From positions 698,876 through 762,875 of the forward strand of contig OX638380.1 in the NCBI GenBank assembly GCA_951813855.1: a stretch of 64,000 bases of DNA, given 5' to 3'. A program made the translations under genes and the position numbers. The notes under the pieces were generated by a model that saw only the letters and a list, made by a program, of their open reading frames with translations, was not told where the DNA came from and searched no databases. Origin of the DNA: an uncultured Verrucomicrobiae bacterium (GTDB lineage Bacteria > Verrucomicrobiota > Verrucomicrobiia > Limisphaerales > AAA164-E04). This document shows positions 11,501 through 22,959 of the stretch, piece after piece. How positions within the stretch are numbered: position 1 is the first letter of the stretch; every line of letters starts with the position of its first letter.

Positions 11501-11631
11501 GCTTCGGCCTGACCCTGATCGGAGGCATGGCCGCCGCCACGCTCCTGACCTTGTTGATCGTTCCCGTGTTCTATACGCTGTTCGACGATCTGCGCCAGTG
11601 CCTGAGCCGCACCGTCCGCCGCTGGCTTTGA
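8527..11631 (+). CDS. RND multidrug efflux permease, second of two
   Basis: This 1034-residue RND family permease has a standard length. It has the first-helix start DRRVTVFVILITIMVVGYI, the porter motif RNAPAQEILERITRPLE, the TM4 motif GLLVDNSIVVAENIY (about residue 405) and the matching C-terminal GVVVNNGIVLVDYIN. It overlaps the preceding permease by 4 bp. Two distinct permeases behind one adaptor resemble MdtBC-type systems in which the permeases form heterotrimers; that arrangement is inferred here. No outer-membrane factor gene follows, so that partner must lie elsewhere. Confidence 0.93.
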   Translation: MKKPFSSLAGKMAEFSLDRRVTVFVILITIMVVGYIATLGIPRDLFPRGYESKFLHVVVPWRNAPAQEILERITRPLEAELSTIKDLVDLSSMSSQDSSRVNLQFKRNVDIDVAYREVRDRVERARLRFPDDVDQVFIRREDPDSIPVAVLGLAIDPSITDPYTLVEKKIMLPLKRMDGVANVISDGIVEKEIIIDLDKQKTDAHGLNIYQMSQNLARDNFTLASGNVRQGGREYLLRSIATYRTPDELKSRPITEWLQLNHIAKLSLTEPERDFVVRVNGNPAVAVIIFKEGDANTVEVCEQVSAEVERMKVDPLFEGIQMELFFNQGRIIQSSIGNLITGGQIGGALAAVVLLIFLKRFRMTLIVTASIPLSLLISLTVMYFTGESLNMITILGLVICVGLLVDNSIVVAENIYRYLQDGHPVRRAAVQGAGEIALAITMATLTTVIVFLPVALVEGEGQFFLIRLALPISVSLIASLFVALMFIPLSACITLRSRQDSAPLRTGALNRALDAIYRRTVIPLGRFYHGTLAVFLKNRLDLFLLTAAVFSVTFGWVAPQLDIVPNQEEDRMSFQIGVKMPNNSNIKDTGKLFDQLEAVMKKESEELKLEGFMFVHYERGGRVDGWLDPDRDYELSGREMMDRIIKAFPQPPGVKYQTGRESQVQEAKGRTVFTVKLEGEDSDQLQDLAEKLEPRFLAVPGIIGIRTGNERPPNELALQIDRERSTDANVNPEYISGVVGYALRGRRLSRFHFDDREIPVTVRYAEEDRDTLDSLANFLVPTMDGDYLPVSALTSVQKIQTARGIFRSNKKTTHTLTLDLKADDAGKTRQSLTELQQSIDLPEGVSFGRQFGDLTFNQELASLQFAAGLSVVFIYLLMGILFESFILPLSIILTIPLASIGVVWIHYLTGKDLDMLGFVGAILLIGVVVNNGIVLVDYINRLRQQGMERTAAVLQATDRRFRPILMTALTTIIGMIPLTISKPTEIGLSYKSFGLTLIGGMAAATLLTLLIVPVFYTLFDDLRQCLSRTVRRWL

Positions 11632-11748
11632 CCGCCGGAATCTCCCCCGGAAAACCGCGGCCCGCCGGCGAACCGCATTGCCTCGACACCCCTTTGCGGT
11701 TAGTCTGAAACCGCGTTCCAATCGAGAACCGCCGGCAAGTTGCCCCAG

Positions 11749-13116
11749 ATGAATCGCACGCTCGTCAAACAGGCGCTGGAAGACAATCTACTCGCGGAGC
11801 GAATCCGAATCCAAGGCTGGATCCGGACCCGGAGGGACGCCAAATCCTTTTCCTTTCTGGAGCTCAACGACGGTTCCTGCCTCAAAAACCTCCAAGTCGT
11901 CGTCGACGCCGGCCTGCCGGACTACCGGCGGCTGCCCGAGGCGACCACCGGGGCGGCCGTTGCCGTTGAAGGCCGACTCGTCGAATCCCAGGGCAAAGGG
12001 CAATCGCGCGAAGTCGTCGCCGACTCCCTGGAAATCGTAGGAGTGGCCGATCAAACTTACCCCCTGCAAAAAAAAGGCCACACCCAGGAATATCTGAGAA
12101 CGATCGCCCATTTGCGCCCGCGAACCAATTTGTTCGGCTCGGTCTTCCGGGTGCGCAGCCGGCTGGCCCAGGCCGTCCACCGGTTTTTCCTGGGCCGGGA
12201 TTTCGTCTTGATCCATTCCCCGATCATCACGGCCAACGATTGCGAAGGGGCGGGAGAATTATTCCAAGTAACGACCCGCGGGACCCCAGCCTCGCCGGCC
12301 GGATCCGACCGGAATTTTTTCGGCCAACCGACCTATCTGACGGTCAGCGGCCAACTGTCCGCCGAAGCCTTCGCCTGCGCCCTTTCCAACGTCTACACCT
12401 TCGGACCGACCTTTCGCGCCGAAAACTCCAACACGTCGCGGCATGCGAACGAATTCTGGATGATCGAACCAGAGATGGCCTTTTGCGATCTGGCCGGCAA
12501 CATGGACCTGGCCGAATCCTTCGTCAAATACCTGATTCAGGACATCCGGACGCATTGTCCGCAGGAACTGGAATTGTTCCAACGCTTCGTCGACCGCGAG
12601 CTGGCCTCGCGGCTGGATTTCGTGCTGGGCAATCCCTTCAAGCGCCTGTCCTATGCCGAAGCCGTCGCCATTCTGCAACGCTCCGGCAAAAACTTCCAAT
12701 TCCCCGTGGAATACGGCGTCAATTTACAGTCCGAACACGAGCGCTACCTGACCGAAGAACATTTCCGTCAACCGGTTACCGTCCATGATTATCCCCGGGA
12801 TTCGAAACCGTTCTATATGCGAACCAACGACGACGGCCGCACGGTAGCCGCCATGGACGTGCTGGTTCCGGGCATCGGCGAACTCGTCGGCGGCAGTCAA
12901 CGGGAAGAACGGGAGGACGTATTGCGTTCCCAGTTCGAACGGCACGGGCTGGATTCTCAGAAATACCGCTGGTACCTCGAGTTGCGCCGCTACGGCACCG
13001 TACCCCACAGCGGGTTCGGACTCGGATTCGAACGCCTCGTCATGTTCGTCACCGGACTGGCCAACATCCGCGACGTGATCCCGTTCGCCCGCACTCCGGG
13101 GTCGGCGGAATTCTGA
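11749..13116 (+). CDS. asnS: Asparaginyl-tRNA synthetase
   Basis: A cytoplasmic class IIb synthetase that charges tRNA-Asn. The N-terminal OB-fold (about residues 15-105: IRIQGWIRTRRDAKSFSFLE) is followed by the catalytic domain, with motif 2 FRAENSNTSRHANEFW (about 223) and motif 3 GFGLGFERLVMFVTGLANIR near the C-terminus. EPEMAF and the absence of the aspartyl-type insertion favour AsnRS over AspRS. ATG 11749 is preferred over the in-frame TTG 11740. The length of 455 residues is normal. uvrC follows after 10 bp. Confidence 0.95.
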   Translation: MNRTLVKQALEDNLLAERIRIQGWIRTRRDAKSFSFLELNDGSCLKNLQVVVDAGLPDYRRLPEATTGAAVAVEGRLVESQGKGQSREVVADSLEIVGVADQTYPLQKKGHTQEYLRTIAHLRPRTNLFGSVFRVRSRLAQAVHRFFLGRDFVLIHSPIITANDCEGAGELFQVTTRGTPASPAGSDRNFFGQPTYLTVSGQLSAEAFACALSNVYTFGPTFRAENSNTSRHANEFWMIEPEMAFCDLAGNMDLAESFVKYLIQDIRTHCPQELELFQRFVDRELASRLDFVLGNPFKRLSYAEAVAILQRSGKNFQFPVEYGVNLQSEHERYLTEEHFRQPVTVHDYPRDSKPFYMRTNDDGRTVAAMDVLVPGIGELVGGSQREEREDVLRSQFERHGLDSQKYRWYLELRRYGTVPHSGFGLGFERLVMFVTGLANIRDVIPFARTPGSAEF

Positions 13117-13126
13117 ATTCACCGCC

Positions 13127-14632
13127 GTGCCGACCTCCCCTCACCTGCGCGACAAACTCAGTCAACTGGCGCACAAACCCGGGGTGTATCTCATGAAGGA
13201 CCGCTTCGGCACGGTAATCTATATCGGCAAGGCGAGGGACCTTCGGCGGCGAGTCAACCAGTATTTCCACCCCTCCCGGCGCCGCGCTTGGGAACCCAAA
13301 TTGGCCGCGCTGATCGAGGCCATCCACGACTTCGACACGCACCACGTGCGCAACGACGCTGACGCCATGATTTTGGAAGGCCGGCTCATCAAGGAATTCA
13401 AGCCGCGCTACAACGTCCTGTTACGGGACGACAAACGGTTTCTGCTGCTGAAGATCAATCTCAAGGATCCCATCCCCCGGTTCACCTTGACCCGGATCAA
13501 GCAAAACGACGATTGCCGGTATTTCGGTCCGTTCGTCAGTTCGGGAGCCATTCGCCGAACGCTCACCGGACTGCGCAAGAAATTCAATCTGCGCGGCTGC
13601 CGGCCGCTCACTCCCGGCGAACAGGACTACAAACATTGCCTCTACGCCCACATCAAGTGCTGCACGGCGCCCTGCATCGGCAACGTTACGCGGGAAGCGT
13701 ACATCCTTCAGGTCGAGGCGGCCTGCGACTTTCTTTCCGGCCAGTCGGGAGAGATGGAAGCCGAACTGGAAAAGGAAATGAAAAAAGCCGCCGAACAACT
13801 CGATTTCGAAAAGGCGGCTACCTTGCGCGATACTCTCGAGGACTTGCGCAACAGCACCAAAAAACGCGGGCAATACCACCGGTTGCCACAACAATTACCC
13901 ATCGCCGCCGACCCCGACCGGGATTTGCACGAATTGGCCGAGGCGCTGCAGCTGCCCCGGACGCCGAACCGCATCGAAGGCTTCGACATCTCCAACATCA
14001 GCGGCACTTTCGCCGTGGCCGCCATGGTCAGTTTTCGCAATGGACGCCCCGACCGCAACGGCTACCGGAGGTTCAAAATCAAAAGCGTCGTCGGGCAAGA
14101 CGATTTCGCCTGCATGGCCGAAACGATCCAACGCCGCTATGCGCGGCTCCTGAAAGAAAGCGGCGCCGACCGGCCGGCCCCGCTGCCGGAACTCATCGTC
14201 ATCGACGGCGGCAAGGGCCAACTCAACGCCGCCCGCCAGGAATTAACACGCCTGAACCTGCAGGACGTTTCGATCATCGGCTTAGCCAAGCAATTCGAAG
14301 AAATCTACCTCCCCGATCGCAGTTTGCCGTTGAAGCTGGACTTGAATTCCGGAGCGCTGAAATTGTTGCAACGGGTACGCGACGAATCGCACCGCTTCGC
14401 CAATACCTACAACGCCCGGCTTCGGATGAAAAAGATCTCCGAAAGCCTATTGGACGAATTTCCGGGTATCGGCCAGACGCGCAAAACCGCCTTGCTCCGG
14501 CATTTCCGTTCCATCCGAACGATCCGCCTGGCCAGTCCGGAAGAGATCGCCCAAGTCCCTGGATTCGGCGCCAAGACGGCCGAACGGCTCAAGACGTTTT
14601 TAGCGGCCCGGTCGCCCGGTGCGGCGAACTGA
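13127..14632 (+). CDS. uvrC: Excinuclease ABC subunit C
   Basis: UvrC makes both incisions in nucleotide excision repair with UvrAB. The N-terminal GIY-YIG nuclease is clear (KPGVYLMKDRFG, VIYIGKARDLRRRV). A cysteine cluster at about 155-185 (RGC, HCLYAHIKCCTAPC) fits the iron-sulfur site reported for UvrC. The UVR motif (AEQLDFEKAATLRDTL, about 222-237) leads into the RNase H-like 5' nuclease (GFDISNISGT, VIDGGKGQL, DESHRFA) and a tandem helix-hairpin-helix end. At 501 residues it is about 100 shorter than E. coli UvrC, with a shortened linker between UVR and RNase H domains; all catalytic motifs remain. The start is GTG, 10 bp after asnS. Confidence 0.94.
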   Translation: MPTSPHLRDKLSQLAHKPGVYLMKDRFGTVIYIGKARDLRRRVNQYFHPSRRRAWEPKLAALIEAIHDFDTHHVRNDADAMILEGRLIKEFKPRYNVLLRDDKRFLLLKINLKDPIPRFTLTRIKQNDDCRYFGPFVSSGAIRRTLTGLRKKFNLRGCRPLTPGEQDYKHCLYAHIKCCTAPCIGNVTREAYILQVEAACDFLSGQSGEMEAELEKEMKKAAEQLDFEKAATLRDTLEDLRNSTKKRGQYHRLPQQLPIAADPDRDLHELAEALQLPRTPNRIEGFDISNISGTFAVAAMVSFRNGRPDRNGYRRFKIKSVVGQDDFACMAETIQRRYARLLKESGADRPAPLPELIVIDGGKGQLNAARQELTRLNLQDVSIIGLAKQFEEIYLPDRSLPLKLDLNSGALKLLQRVRDESHRFANTYNARLRMKKISESLLDEFPGIGQTRKTALLRHFRSIRTIRLASPEEIAQVPGFGAKTAERLKTFLAARSPGAAN

Positions 14633-14705
14633 ACGGGCGCGGCCTTCGAACGCTGCCGGTATTCCGCTTGACCGCCGCCCCCGCCCCCGCCATGCTTCCG
14701 GAAGC

Positions 14706-14812
14706 GATCGGGGAGCCGACTGTCGAATCCGTTCGGCATGGCTGAGAGTTTTGGAGCCCATCCGAAAGACCCAAGACCTGATCCAGGTAATGCTGGCGCA
14801 GGGAAGTCTACG
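14706..14812 (+). promoter_or_regulatory. TPP (thiamin pyrophosphate) riboswitch
   Basis: The conserved THI-box cores are present in order: GGCTGAGAG, then ACC/AGACC, CCTGATCCAGG and TAATGCTGGCGCAGGGAAG. CTGAGA and CTGATC-AGGTAA-TGC-GG-GCAGGGAA are the pyrimidine- and pyrophosphate-sensor arms. The segment between the arms is somewhat long, so a P3a extension is likely. It ends about 50 bp before thiC, the classical thiamin-repressed target. A translational or transcriptional mechanism cannot be chosen with certainty; no strong T-tract hairpin was seen. Confidence 0.9.
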
Positions 14813-14858
14813 GCTGTTTCGGCCCCCTATCGAATCTCTAACCGGCCGAAAGCCGTAA

Positions 14859-16790
<1,932 letters not shown>

Positions 16791-17384
16791 ACCCCTCCGA
16801 CGCCCGTGATAACGGACCGCCTTCCCCTGCCCCGGCTCCTCGGGTCGGAACCGGCTCTCTGAGTGATACGCTTCGAATTAGCCCGGCTCCCTGCCGGAAT
16901 CGAAAGTGTTTCGGGAACTCTTCCGGGATACGGGATGCCAGGTCGAAACTTCGCTTCGACTACTTACGGAACAATCTGATCGAGAGTAGCTCCGCCACGC
17001 CTCAGGGAGGACTGCAGATATTTCCGGCCGTGGGCTTTCATGGATGTTATTCGCCACGATATTTCGGGCGAATTTTTCCACATTAATCCGGGAGCCAATC
17101 GGGGTGGGTCAGCTAGGAGTAACGACCGATTCTCAACGGCCAACGGTTTTGTAAAAAGACTGTTCGGAAAAGAAAATTCGGTTGGGATTCGGGGAGCGGG
17201 TCATTAGCTTCGCAGCGGGTCGTTCCAGTCTTTAGCCCCAGGAAGCCTTAGTCGTTGGGCGTTGGGATGACGCTGTCATAACCGAGCGGTGGAATGATCG
17301 CCACTTTCGCTGGCGTCGAAAACGCAAGGGATCCGCTGGAAGCTCCAACGGCAAGACCATGGGGGGAGTTGGGGAGTCGTTGAT
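16791..17384. other. Intergenic with a recurring 19-mer
   Basis: No gene is supported. At 17217-17235 the + strand carries GGTCGTTCCAGTCTTTAGC, which also occurs on the minus strand at about 23312-23330 and 30904-30922, where it encodes the C-terminus RSFQSLA of a small ORF. Its meaning is unknown. Confidence 0.4.
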
Positions 17385-17505
17385 GGCCAAAGAACACCGC
17401 TATGGGTCAGCCGACCGCCGGATCAGAGCGTTTATGTCCGAAATAACGCGAAAAAAACGCACGATTTCCCGAAATAAAGTGGCGAGTAACACTGGCTCAC
17501 GCCCA
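17385..17505 (-). repeat. Dispersed repeat S, inverted copy
   Basis: The reverse complement of this stretch matches 26107-26235 over about 115 bp. Shared blocks include GTGTTACTCGCCAC, GAAATCGTGCGTTTTT, CGGCGGTCGGCTG and GTGTTCTTTGGCC. It abuts the truncated end of the IS1595 remnant. It contains several TTTCG/CGAAA inverted words that could form hairpins. Confidence 0.7.
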
Positions 17506-17835
17506 AGTCCCGGTGCAGTTTCATGGACGAGACGCTCTTAAGGCTGGTGATCTCCGGGTAGATCCCGATAGCCCATTTGCGCAGGAGGATCTTCGACTAC
17601 TCCAGAGCGGTGCCCGTCCGCACGTTGAAATAGGAGCGGCAGTCCGAGCACCAGTACGGCATCTTGACGTGGCTGGCCGCTCGCGTGCGAACGCTCCCGC
17701 ACTCGCCGCAGCACCGCCCAGCGCTCCATAGCTGTGACTCGAACCACTCCGTGGCGGATTATTCGTCCGGGAACATGTCCCTCAGCGCAAAGAGCGTGAT
17801 TCCCTCCCTGGGTGCCTTGCCGGGGGACTTAACTG
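17500..17835 (-). pseudogene. IS1595-family transposase remnant (N-terminal)
   Basis: On the minus strand one frame reads FALRDMFPDE, then ATEWFESQLW, a zinc-ribbon CCGECG ... YWCSDCRSYFNVRTGTALE, LLRKWAIGIYPEITSLKSVS and SMKLHRDLGV. This is the characteristic N-terminal half of IS1595 transposases (Zn-ribbon followed by SSMKLHRDLG). Two in-frame stops interrupt it (after FPDE and after GTALE) and it is cut off at the border with repeat S before the DDE domain. It is a dead fragment. Confidence 0.82.
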
Positions 17836-18007
17836 CATTGCTGCCATGACTTGCCCCTGCAACTATGGCAGCGGAATCCGGCGGCAATATCAACCCATCA
17901 TTATAATTCCCCCCAAAACCCCCTGTCCCCTCGCCTCCACCAGCGAAAGCGTCATCGCCACCAAGATAACGGTGCCGCCGTCAAGGGCGAACCGTTATTT
18001 TCGAAGA

Positions 18008-21000
18008 TCAAGAGCACCCGAGGCTTTCCCCGCAATTCATGCACTTGTAGCAGGCTCCGTTACGTACGGTCACGCAACCGCAGTTGGGACAAGCCGGCGC
18101 GTCTTGCTGAAAATGGGCGATGGCATCGCTGAGCGATTCGACGTGGACCGCGGCACTCCCGGTCCGGCCGTTCTGAAAAACAGGATCTTGATCTACCGGC
18201 GACAAGGGTTCGGAAACGGCTTCGAGTTGGGATGACGCCTGGACACATTCCTCGGCGGACAGCGCGTCTTGGGATTTCGACTTTTTGGGATTCCCAAGGT
18301 CCGGGATGAACTTCAACCCCATCCAACGAAAGACGTAATCCGTAATCGAAGTCGCGATTCTAATATCGGGATTCTTGGTGAATCCCGCCGGTTCGAATCG
18401 TTGATACGAGAATTTTTTGACCAATCCTTCGAGGGGCACTCCGTATTGCAAGGCGATACTGGTCAGCATGCCGATGCCGTCCATCAGACCGCCCACCGTG
18501 GAACCCTCCTTGGCCATCGTAACGAACAACTCTCCGGGCTGGCCGTCATCGAACAAGCCTACGGTCAAGTAGCCTTCGTGACCCGAAATATTGAATTTGT
18601 GAGTTATGGCGTTGCGGGTTTCCGGGAGACGATTGCGTTGCGGAATCGGCTTCGACTGTGCTTCTTTCTCCAGCTTCTCGGTTAACTCTTCGATCTGCCG
18701 TTTCAATTCGGCGTTCACCCGGTCGAGTTCTCCCGCTTGATCGCCGTCCGGCAACGAGGTGTTCAGTGGTTGGGAACGTTTCGAACCGTCCCGGTAAATG
18801 GCGATGCACTTCAGCCCCAGTTTCCAAGCTTGAATGTAGGCCGATTCGATATCGGCCACGTTGCACTCGCCGGGCATGTTGACCGTCTTGCTGATCGCGC
18901 CGCTGATGAACGGTTGCGCGGCGGCCATCATTTTCAAGTGCGCCAGATAATGAATGCTGCGCTGTCCCTTGATCGGCTTGAACGCGCAGTCGAACACCGG
19001 AAGATGTTCCGGCGCCAAGCCGCTGCGAATCGTTCCTGACTCCACTTCGAAATCTTCGATCGTATCATAATTCTCGATGTGCTCTACGATCCGGTTGCCG
19101 GTTTCTTCGTCGTAACCCAAACGGTCCAAGGCCTGCTTCACGGTGCGGTTGACGATCTTCAGCATCCCCCCGCCGGCCAGGACCTTGTATTTCACCAACG
19201 CGATATCCGGTTCGATGCCGGTAGTATCGCAATCCATCAGAAAGGCGATGGTGCCGGTCGGCGCCAGCACGGTTACCTGCGCGTTGCGCCAGCCGTCTTT
19301 TTCGCCCTCGCGACAGGCGCCCTGCCAACAGCGCCTCGCCTCCCGTTTCAACTCGGCGAACTCCTCGCAGTCCGCGATCTGTTCCACCGACTCCCGATGC
19401 AACTTCAACACCCTTCGCATGGACTCAACGTTATCTTCCTTCGCCGGCCGTTGAATGCTGTAGGCCCGGGCGTCCCGATAACCCTTGAACGGTCCCTTGA
19501 TTTTCGCCATTTCGGCCGATTGTTCGTAGGCGTGACCGGTCATGATGGCGGTAATCGCGCCGGCCAAAGATCGTCCCTGGTCCGAATCGTAGGGCAAGCC
19601 GTAACTCATGATCAACGAACCGAGATTGGCGTAACCCAACCCGAGGGTGCGGAAGATATGCGAGTTTTCGGCGATGCCGGGAGTCGGATAGCTGGCGTTG
19701 TCCACCATGATTTCCTGAGCGGTGATAAAGACGCGGACAGCCGCCTTGAAGCGGTCGATCTCGAACCGGCCGTCTTTCCCCTTGAACTTCATGAGATTCA
19801 AGGAAGCGAGATTGCAGGCGGTGTTATTCAGGAAAACGTATTCCGAACAGGGATTGGTGGAATGAATCGGTTCGGTGCCTTGGCAGGTATGCCACTTCTG
19901 AATAGCGTCGTCATACTGTATCCCCGGGTCGCCGCAGATATGGGTGCCTTCGGCGATTTTCCGCAACAGGGTCGAAGCGTCCTTCTCCTCCAACTTCCGA
20001 CCGTCCTGAGTGACGGCCCGAGTCCACCACTTCTCCCCGTTCTGAGCGGATTCCATGAACTCGTCGCTGGCCCTGACGGAGAGATTTTCGTTTTGGTACA
20101 TCACGCTGCCGTAGGCGTCGCCGTTGTAGGATCCGTCGTAGCCCTGATCGATCAGCGCCCAAGCTTTCTTTTCCTCGATCTGCTTGGCGTCGATGAATTC
20201 TTCGATATCCCCGTGCCAGTCACGCAGGGTATTCATCTTGGCGGCGCGCCGGGTTTTGCCCCCGGATTTGACTACGTTCGCGACCTGATCATAAACCTTC
20301 AGGAACGACATCGGCCCGCTGGGGCGGCCGCCGCCGCTCAGTTTCTCCTTGCTGGACCGGATCGTGCTCAGATCCGTGCCGGTGCCGGAACCATACTTGA
20401 ACAGCATCGCTTCGCTGTAGGCCAAGTGCATGATGGACTCCATGTTATCGTCCACCGACTGGATGAAACAGGCGCTGCACTGAGGATATACGTACTGGGT
20501 CGACGCCCGTTTGGAGGTTTCCTCCTGGCGGTCGTAAAACCAGTTGCCGCGGTCAGAGTCCTTCCCGACATGGTACTGGTGCCAGAGGCCAACGTTGAAC
20601 CAGACCGGGGAATTGAACGCGCCGTATTGATTGAGGCACAGCCAAACCAATTCCTCGTAGAAAACCTCGCCGTCCGTTTCGGTGAAGTAGCCATCGGCGA
20701 CCCCCCAATCGGCGATCGTCCGACAGACTCGATGGATCAGTTGCCGGACCGAACGCTCTCGTGCGTCGGTTCCCAATTCGCCATGGAAGTACTTCGAGAC
20801 TACCACCTTGGTGGCCAGCATGGACCAAAAATCGGGCACCTCGACGTCTTCCTGCTTGAAGATCGTCTGACCGTTCTCGTCGGTGATTTCCGCGCTGCGC
20901 TTAACCCAAGAAATCTGATCGAACGGATCGACCCCCGCTTCGCTAAACACCCTTTCGATGGACAACTGCTGGCCACAGCGCCCAGGAACCGGGTTCGCCG

Positions 21001-21067
21001 TCTGCATTTCAGGCTCACTGTTCGCGGCCTGCGATTCTGTCACAGGGGAAGGGTCAAGCGTCGGCAT
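18008..21067 (-). CDS. nrdJ: Adenosylcobalamin-dependent (class II) ribonucleotide reductase
   Basis: This 1019-residue enzyme reduces ribonucleotides to deoxyribonucleotides using a B12-generated thiyl radical. It shows the class II core (QYGAFNSPVWFNVG, SACFIQSVDDNMESI, GSGTGTDLSTIRSS, NPCSEYVFLNNTACNLASL at about residue 405, TGIEPDIALVKYKVLAGGG) and a C-terminal zinc ribbon CPNCGCVTV ... CYKCMNCG that matches the redox-shuttle tail of long NrdJ proteins. The last part also has the conserved KFSYQRFEPAGFT block. No class I partner is nearby. The upstream 100 bp show no cobalamin-riboswitch B12 box. The start ATG at 21067 is supported by the preceding GAGGAGCC. Confidence 0.95.
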   Translation of the reverse strand: MPTLDPSPVTESQAANSEPEMQTANPVPGRCGQQLSIERVFSEAGVDPFDQISWVKRSAEITDENGQTIFKQEDVEVPDFWSMLATKVVVSKYFHGELGTDARERSVRQLIHRVCRTIADWGVADGYFTETDGEVFYEELVWLCLNQYGAFNSPVWFNVGLWHQYHVGKDSDRGNWFYDRQEETSKRASTQYVYPQCSACFIQSVDDNMESIMHLAYSEAMLFKYGSGTGTDLSTIRSSKEKLSGGGRPSGPMSFLKVYDQVANVVKSGGKTRRAAKMNTLRDWHGDIEEFIDAKQIEEKKAWALIDQGYDGSYNGDAYGSVMYQNENLSVRASDEFMESAQNGEKWWTRAVTQDGRKLEEKDASTLLRKIAEGTHICGDPGIQYDDAIQKWHTCQGTEPIHSTNPCSEYVFLNNTACNLASLNLMKFKGKDGRFEIDRFKAAVRVFITAQEIMVDNASYPTPGIAENSHIFRTLGLGYANLGSLIMSYGLPYDSDQGRSLAGAITAIMTGHAYEQSAEMAKIKGPFKGYRDARAYSIQRPAKEDNVESMRRVLKLHRESVEQIADCEEFAELKREARRCWQGACREGEKDGWRNAQVTVLAPTGTIAFLMDCDTTGIEPDIALVKYKVLAGGGMLKIVNRTVKQALDRLGYDEETGNRIVEHIENYDTIEDFEVESGTIRSGLAPEHLPVFDCAFKPIKGQRSIHYLAHLKMMAAAQPFISGAISKTVNMPGECNVADIESAYIQAWKLGLKCIAIYRDGSKRSQPLNTSLPDGDQAGELDRVNAELKRQIEELTEKLEKEAQSKPIPQRNRLPETRNAITHKFNISGHEGYLTVGLFDDGQPGELFVTMAKEGSTVGGLMDGIGMLTSIALQYGVPLEGLVKKFSYQRFEPAGFTKNPDIRIATSITDYVFRWMGLKFIPDLGNPKKSKSQDALSAEECVQASSQLEAVSEPLSPVDQDPVFQNGRTGSAAVHVESLSDAIAHFQQDAPACPNCGCVTVRNGACYKCMNCGESLGCS

Positions 21068-22012
21068 GGCTCCTCGATTAGTCCTAAAATTGTCAGTTGT
21101 CAGTTCAACGGTTCACCCAATCCGAACCCACGCGGCGACTGAGGGCTCTACCATCCCAAACAATCGACCCTGCCCTCAGCGACGATGAAGAACGACCGCA
21201 TCGCTCCCGCGAGATTCCCAAATCCTCAAAAATCACTCCACGAGCGATCAACCAGTGACCGCTCTATCGAACAACGTGGAAAACACCGCAAAGGGTTGCG
21301 CCAATCGCGCAAGGGTACGCCGGGTAAGATTAACGCCCAATCATCGCTCCGAGTCGACGTTTTTCGGACAAACCAACGGAAAATCCGATTCGAGGCGGTG
21401 AGATGAAATACGGGGGGAAGTGTTCACCGTTACGAGGGGGGCGTCAACAATAAATCAATCGGTTTTTTCAAACTATCTTCCACGAGAACGCTCTGTTTAT
21501 GCTTGATTTTGCCAGCGATCCAACCCTCCGAAACGGGAACGGCGACTTCCCGAAAGCAACTGCTCGAACCGTTTTCCGAAGTCGGTAGTTCCTTCCGGCC
21601 GCCCCAATGCCAGTCCCAAGCCTGATCGCCCGCGCCAAGCCGTTTCGCCTCCCCTTTTCAAGTTTAAACCGAATTAATTCTGGCGGACGATTCTCCAGCC
21701 ATCCAATCGTCGAAGTCGGAAATTCACGCATGGTCACCGATACCAAGCGCCCCGGCGGTCGCCCCAAAATTCGGATCCGCCAGCTCCCGGAGCGACTCCC
21801 TCCCCTTGATGACACCGATCCCCTTGGCGGCCCTCCTCGGGTTCAAGAAACCGGCGTCGAACCGGGATAGCCACGATCTCATCAGCGGATTCGGTATCCT
21901 GAATTCACCGCCCCCCAAAAGCGAAAAACAAACCATCGAAATTACCCCCTGAGCGGCGAACCGCTCCCCTTGCCGCTCGGCAACCCTTACCCGATATCTC
22001 TGTGGACCTCGC
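21068..22012. other. Intergenic, nothing identified
   Basis: Only short overlapping ORFs on both strands without recognisable features. The nrdJ promoter must be near the left end. The right end borders the first copy of the long duplication. Confidence 0.35.
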
Positions 22013-22350
22013 CGCAATTTCCGACGCCGGATTAGTCTGTTGCCCGACGCTCTCAGATCCGCCAGGGTGGACAAAGATAAACGGAAAGTTGCGTTTGAGG
22101 GCCAGCGATTTTTCGCGCTCGGCGCCACGGGAAAGACAACGACGACTACGCCGAAGCATTCGATTTCTCGAAGTGCGAAGGACGGAAAGAAAAAGACTCG
22201 CAAGCAAATCAGCTAGCTGCCCCCTCACCTCTATCTCGACGCAAAAGCGTCAGCGACGAACCATAACCGCACGACTCGATCATGGGCTAATCGCACTTCT
22301 CCCGTCGGCCAATAACTGGGGTGCGCGCTATTTCCGTCCGGCTCGATAAC

Positions 22351-22959
22351 TTAGATCCTTCGACCGTTCTGATCGTAACGATGACGAATTACCAGCCTCG
22401 GCTTTGCGTCTGCGGCGGGGGGAGCCGTCACCTTGTTCGAGTTATCATGAGCGTCGTATTCGAAATCCGTTTCACCCGAGTGGGCATCTGTCTCTCGAAT
22501 CTTGCGGCCGAGATTGTCATACTTGGAGTCCCGTCGACCGAGGGACCGGTTATCCATATCGTATTTCGCCGTCCATAATAATTTCCCTTCCCGATACTCC
22601 CTTGCTTCCCGGGTTCCAACGGGAAACGACATCGGGTGCGTTTTGGAACCGTCAGCCGAAATCTCGATCCGTTGATGAGTGACGAGTGCGTTACCTTCCC
22701 CGGTCCAACGAACGTTCCAACTATCCCGTCCGTCCACACTGACGATTTGCTCGCTCATAACCGCCGACCGGTCGTGGTCGTATTCGGGCCATACCAAGTG
22801 ACGAGGGCGCACGGCGTTCTTACCGTCCCGGACGACACACTCCCGAACCGACCGGGAGATTCGATTGTCGCCGGCGTAATCGATCTTGCCGTTTCGCTTC
22901 ACGTCGACGGCGGTCGTTCGAATCGCTCCCAACAGATCCGAACGGAACAAGGAAATCAC
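22351..22959 (-). pseudogene. RHS/YD-repeat protein fragment, copy A
   Basis: The 202-codon frame ends with clear YD repeats: SKYDNLGRKIRETDAHSGET, DFEYDAHDNSNKVTAP and RHRYDQNGRRI, the pattern of RHS/tyrosine-aspartate repeat proteins (large secreted polymorphic-toxin or wall-associated shells). A TAA follows GRRI, but the frame continues beyond it in an RHS-like way (VIEPDG). Upstream a stop closely precedes the GTG start, so it is truncated at both ends. The same TAA is in copy B, so the damage preceded the duplication. Confidence 0.72.

Noticed and set aside
21000..21200. Cobalamin riboswitch upstream of the B12-dependent nrdJ
   Set aside because: No B12 box or matching helices could be found on the minus strand in this stretch.
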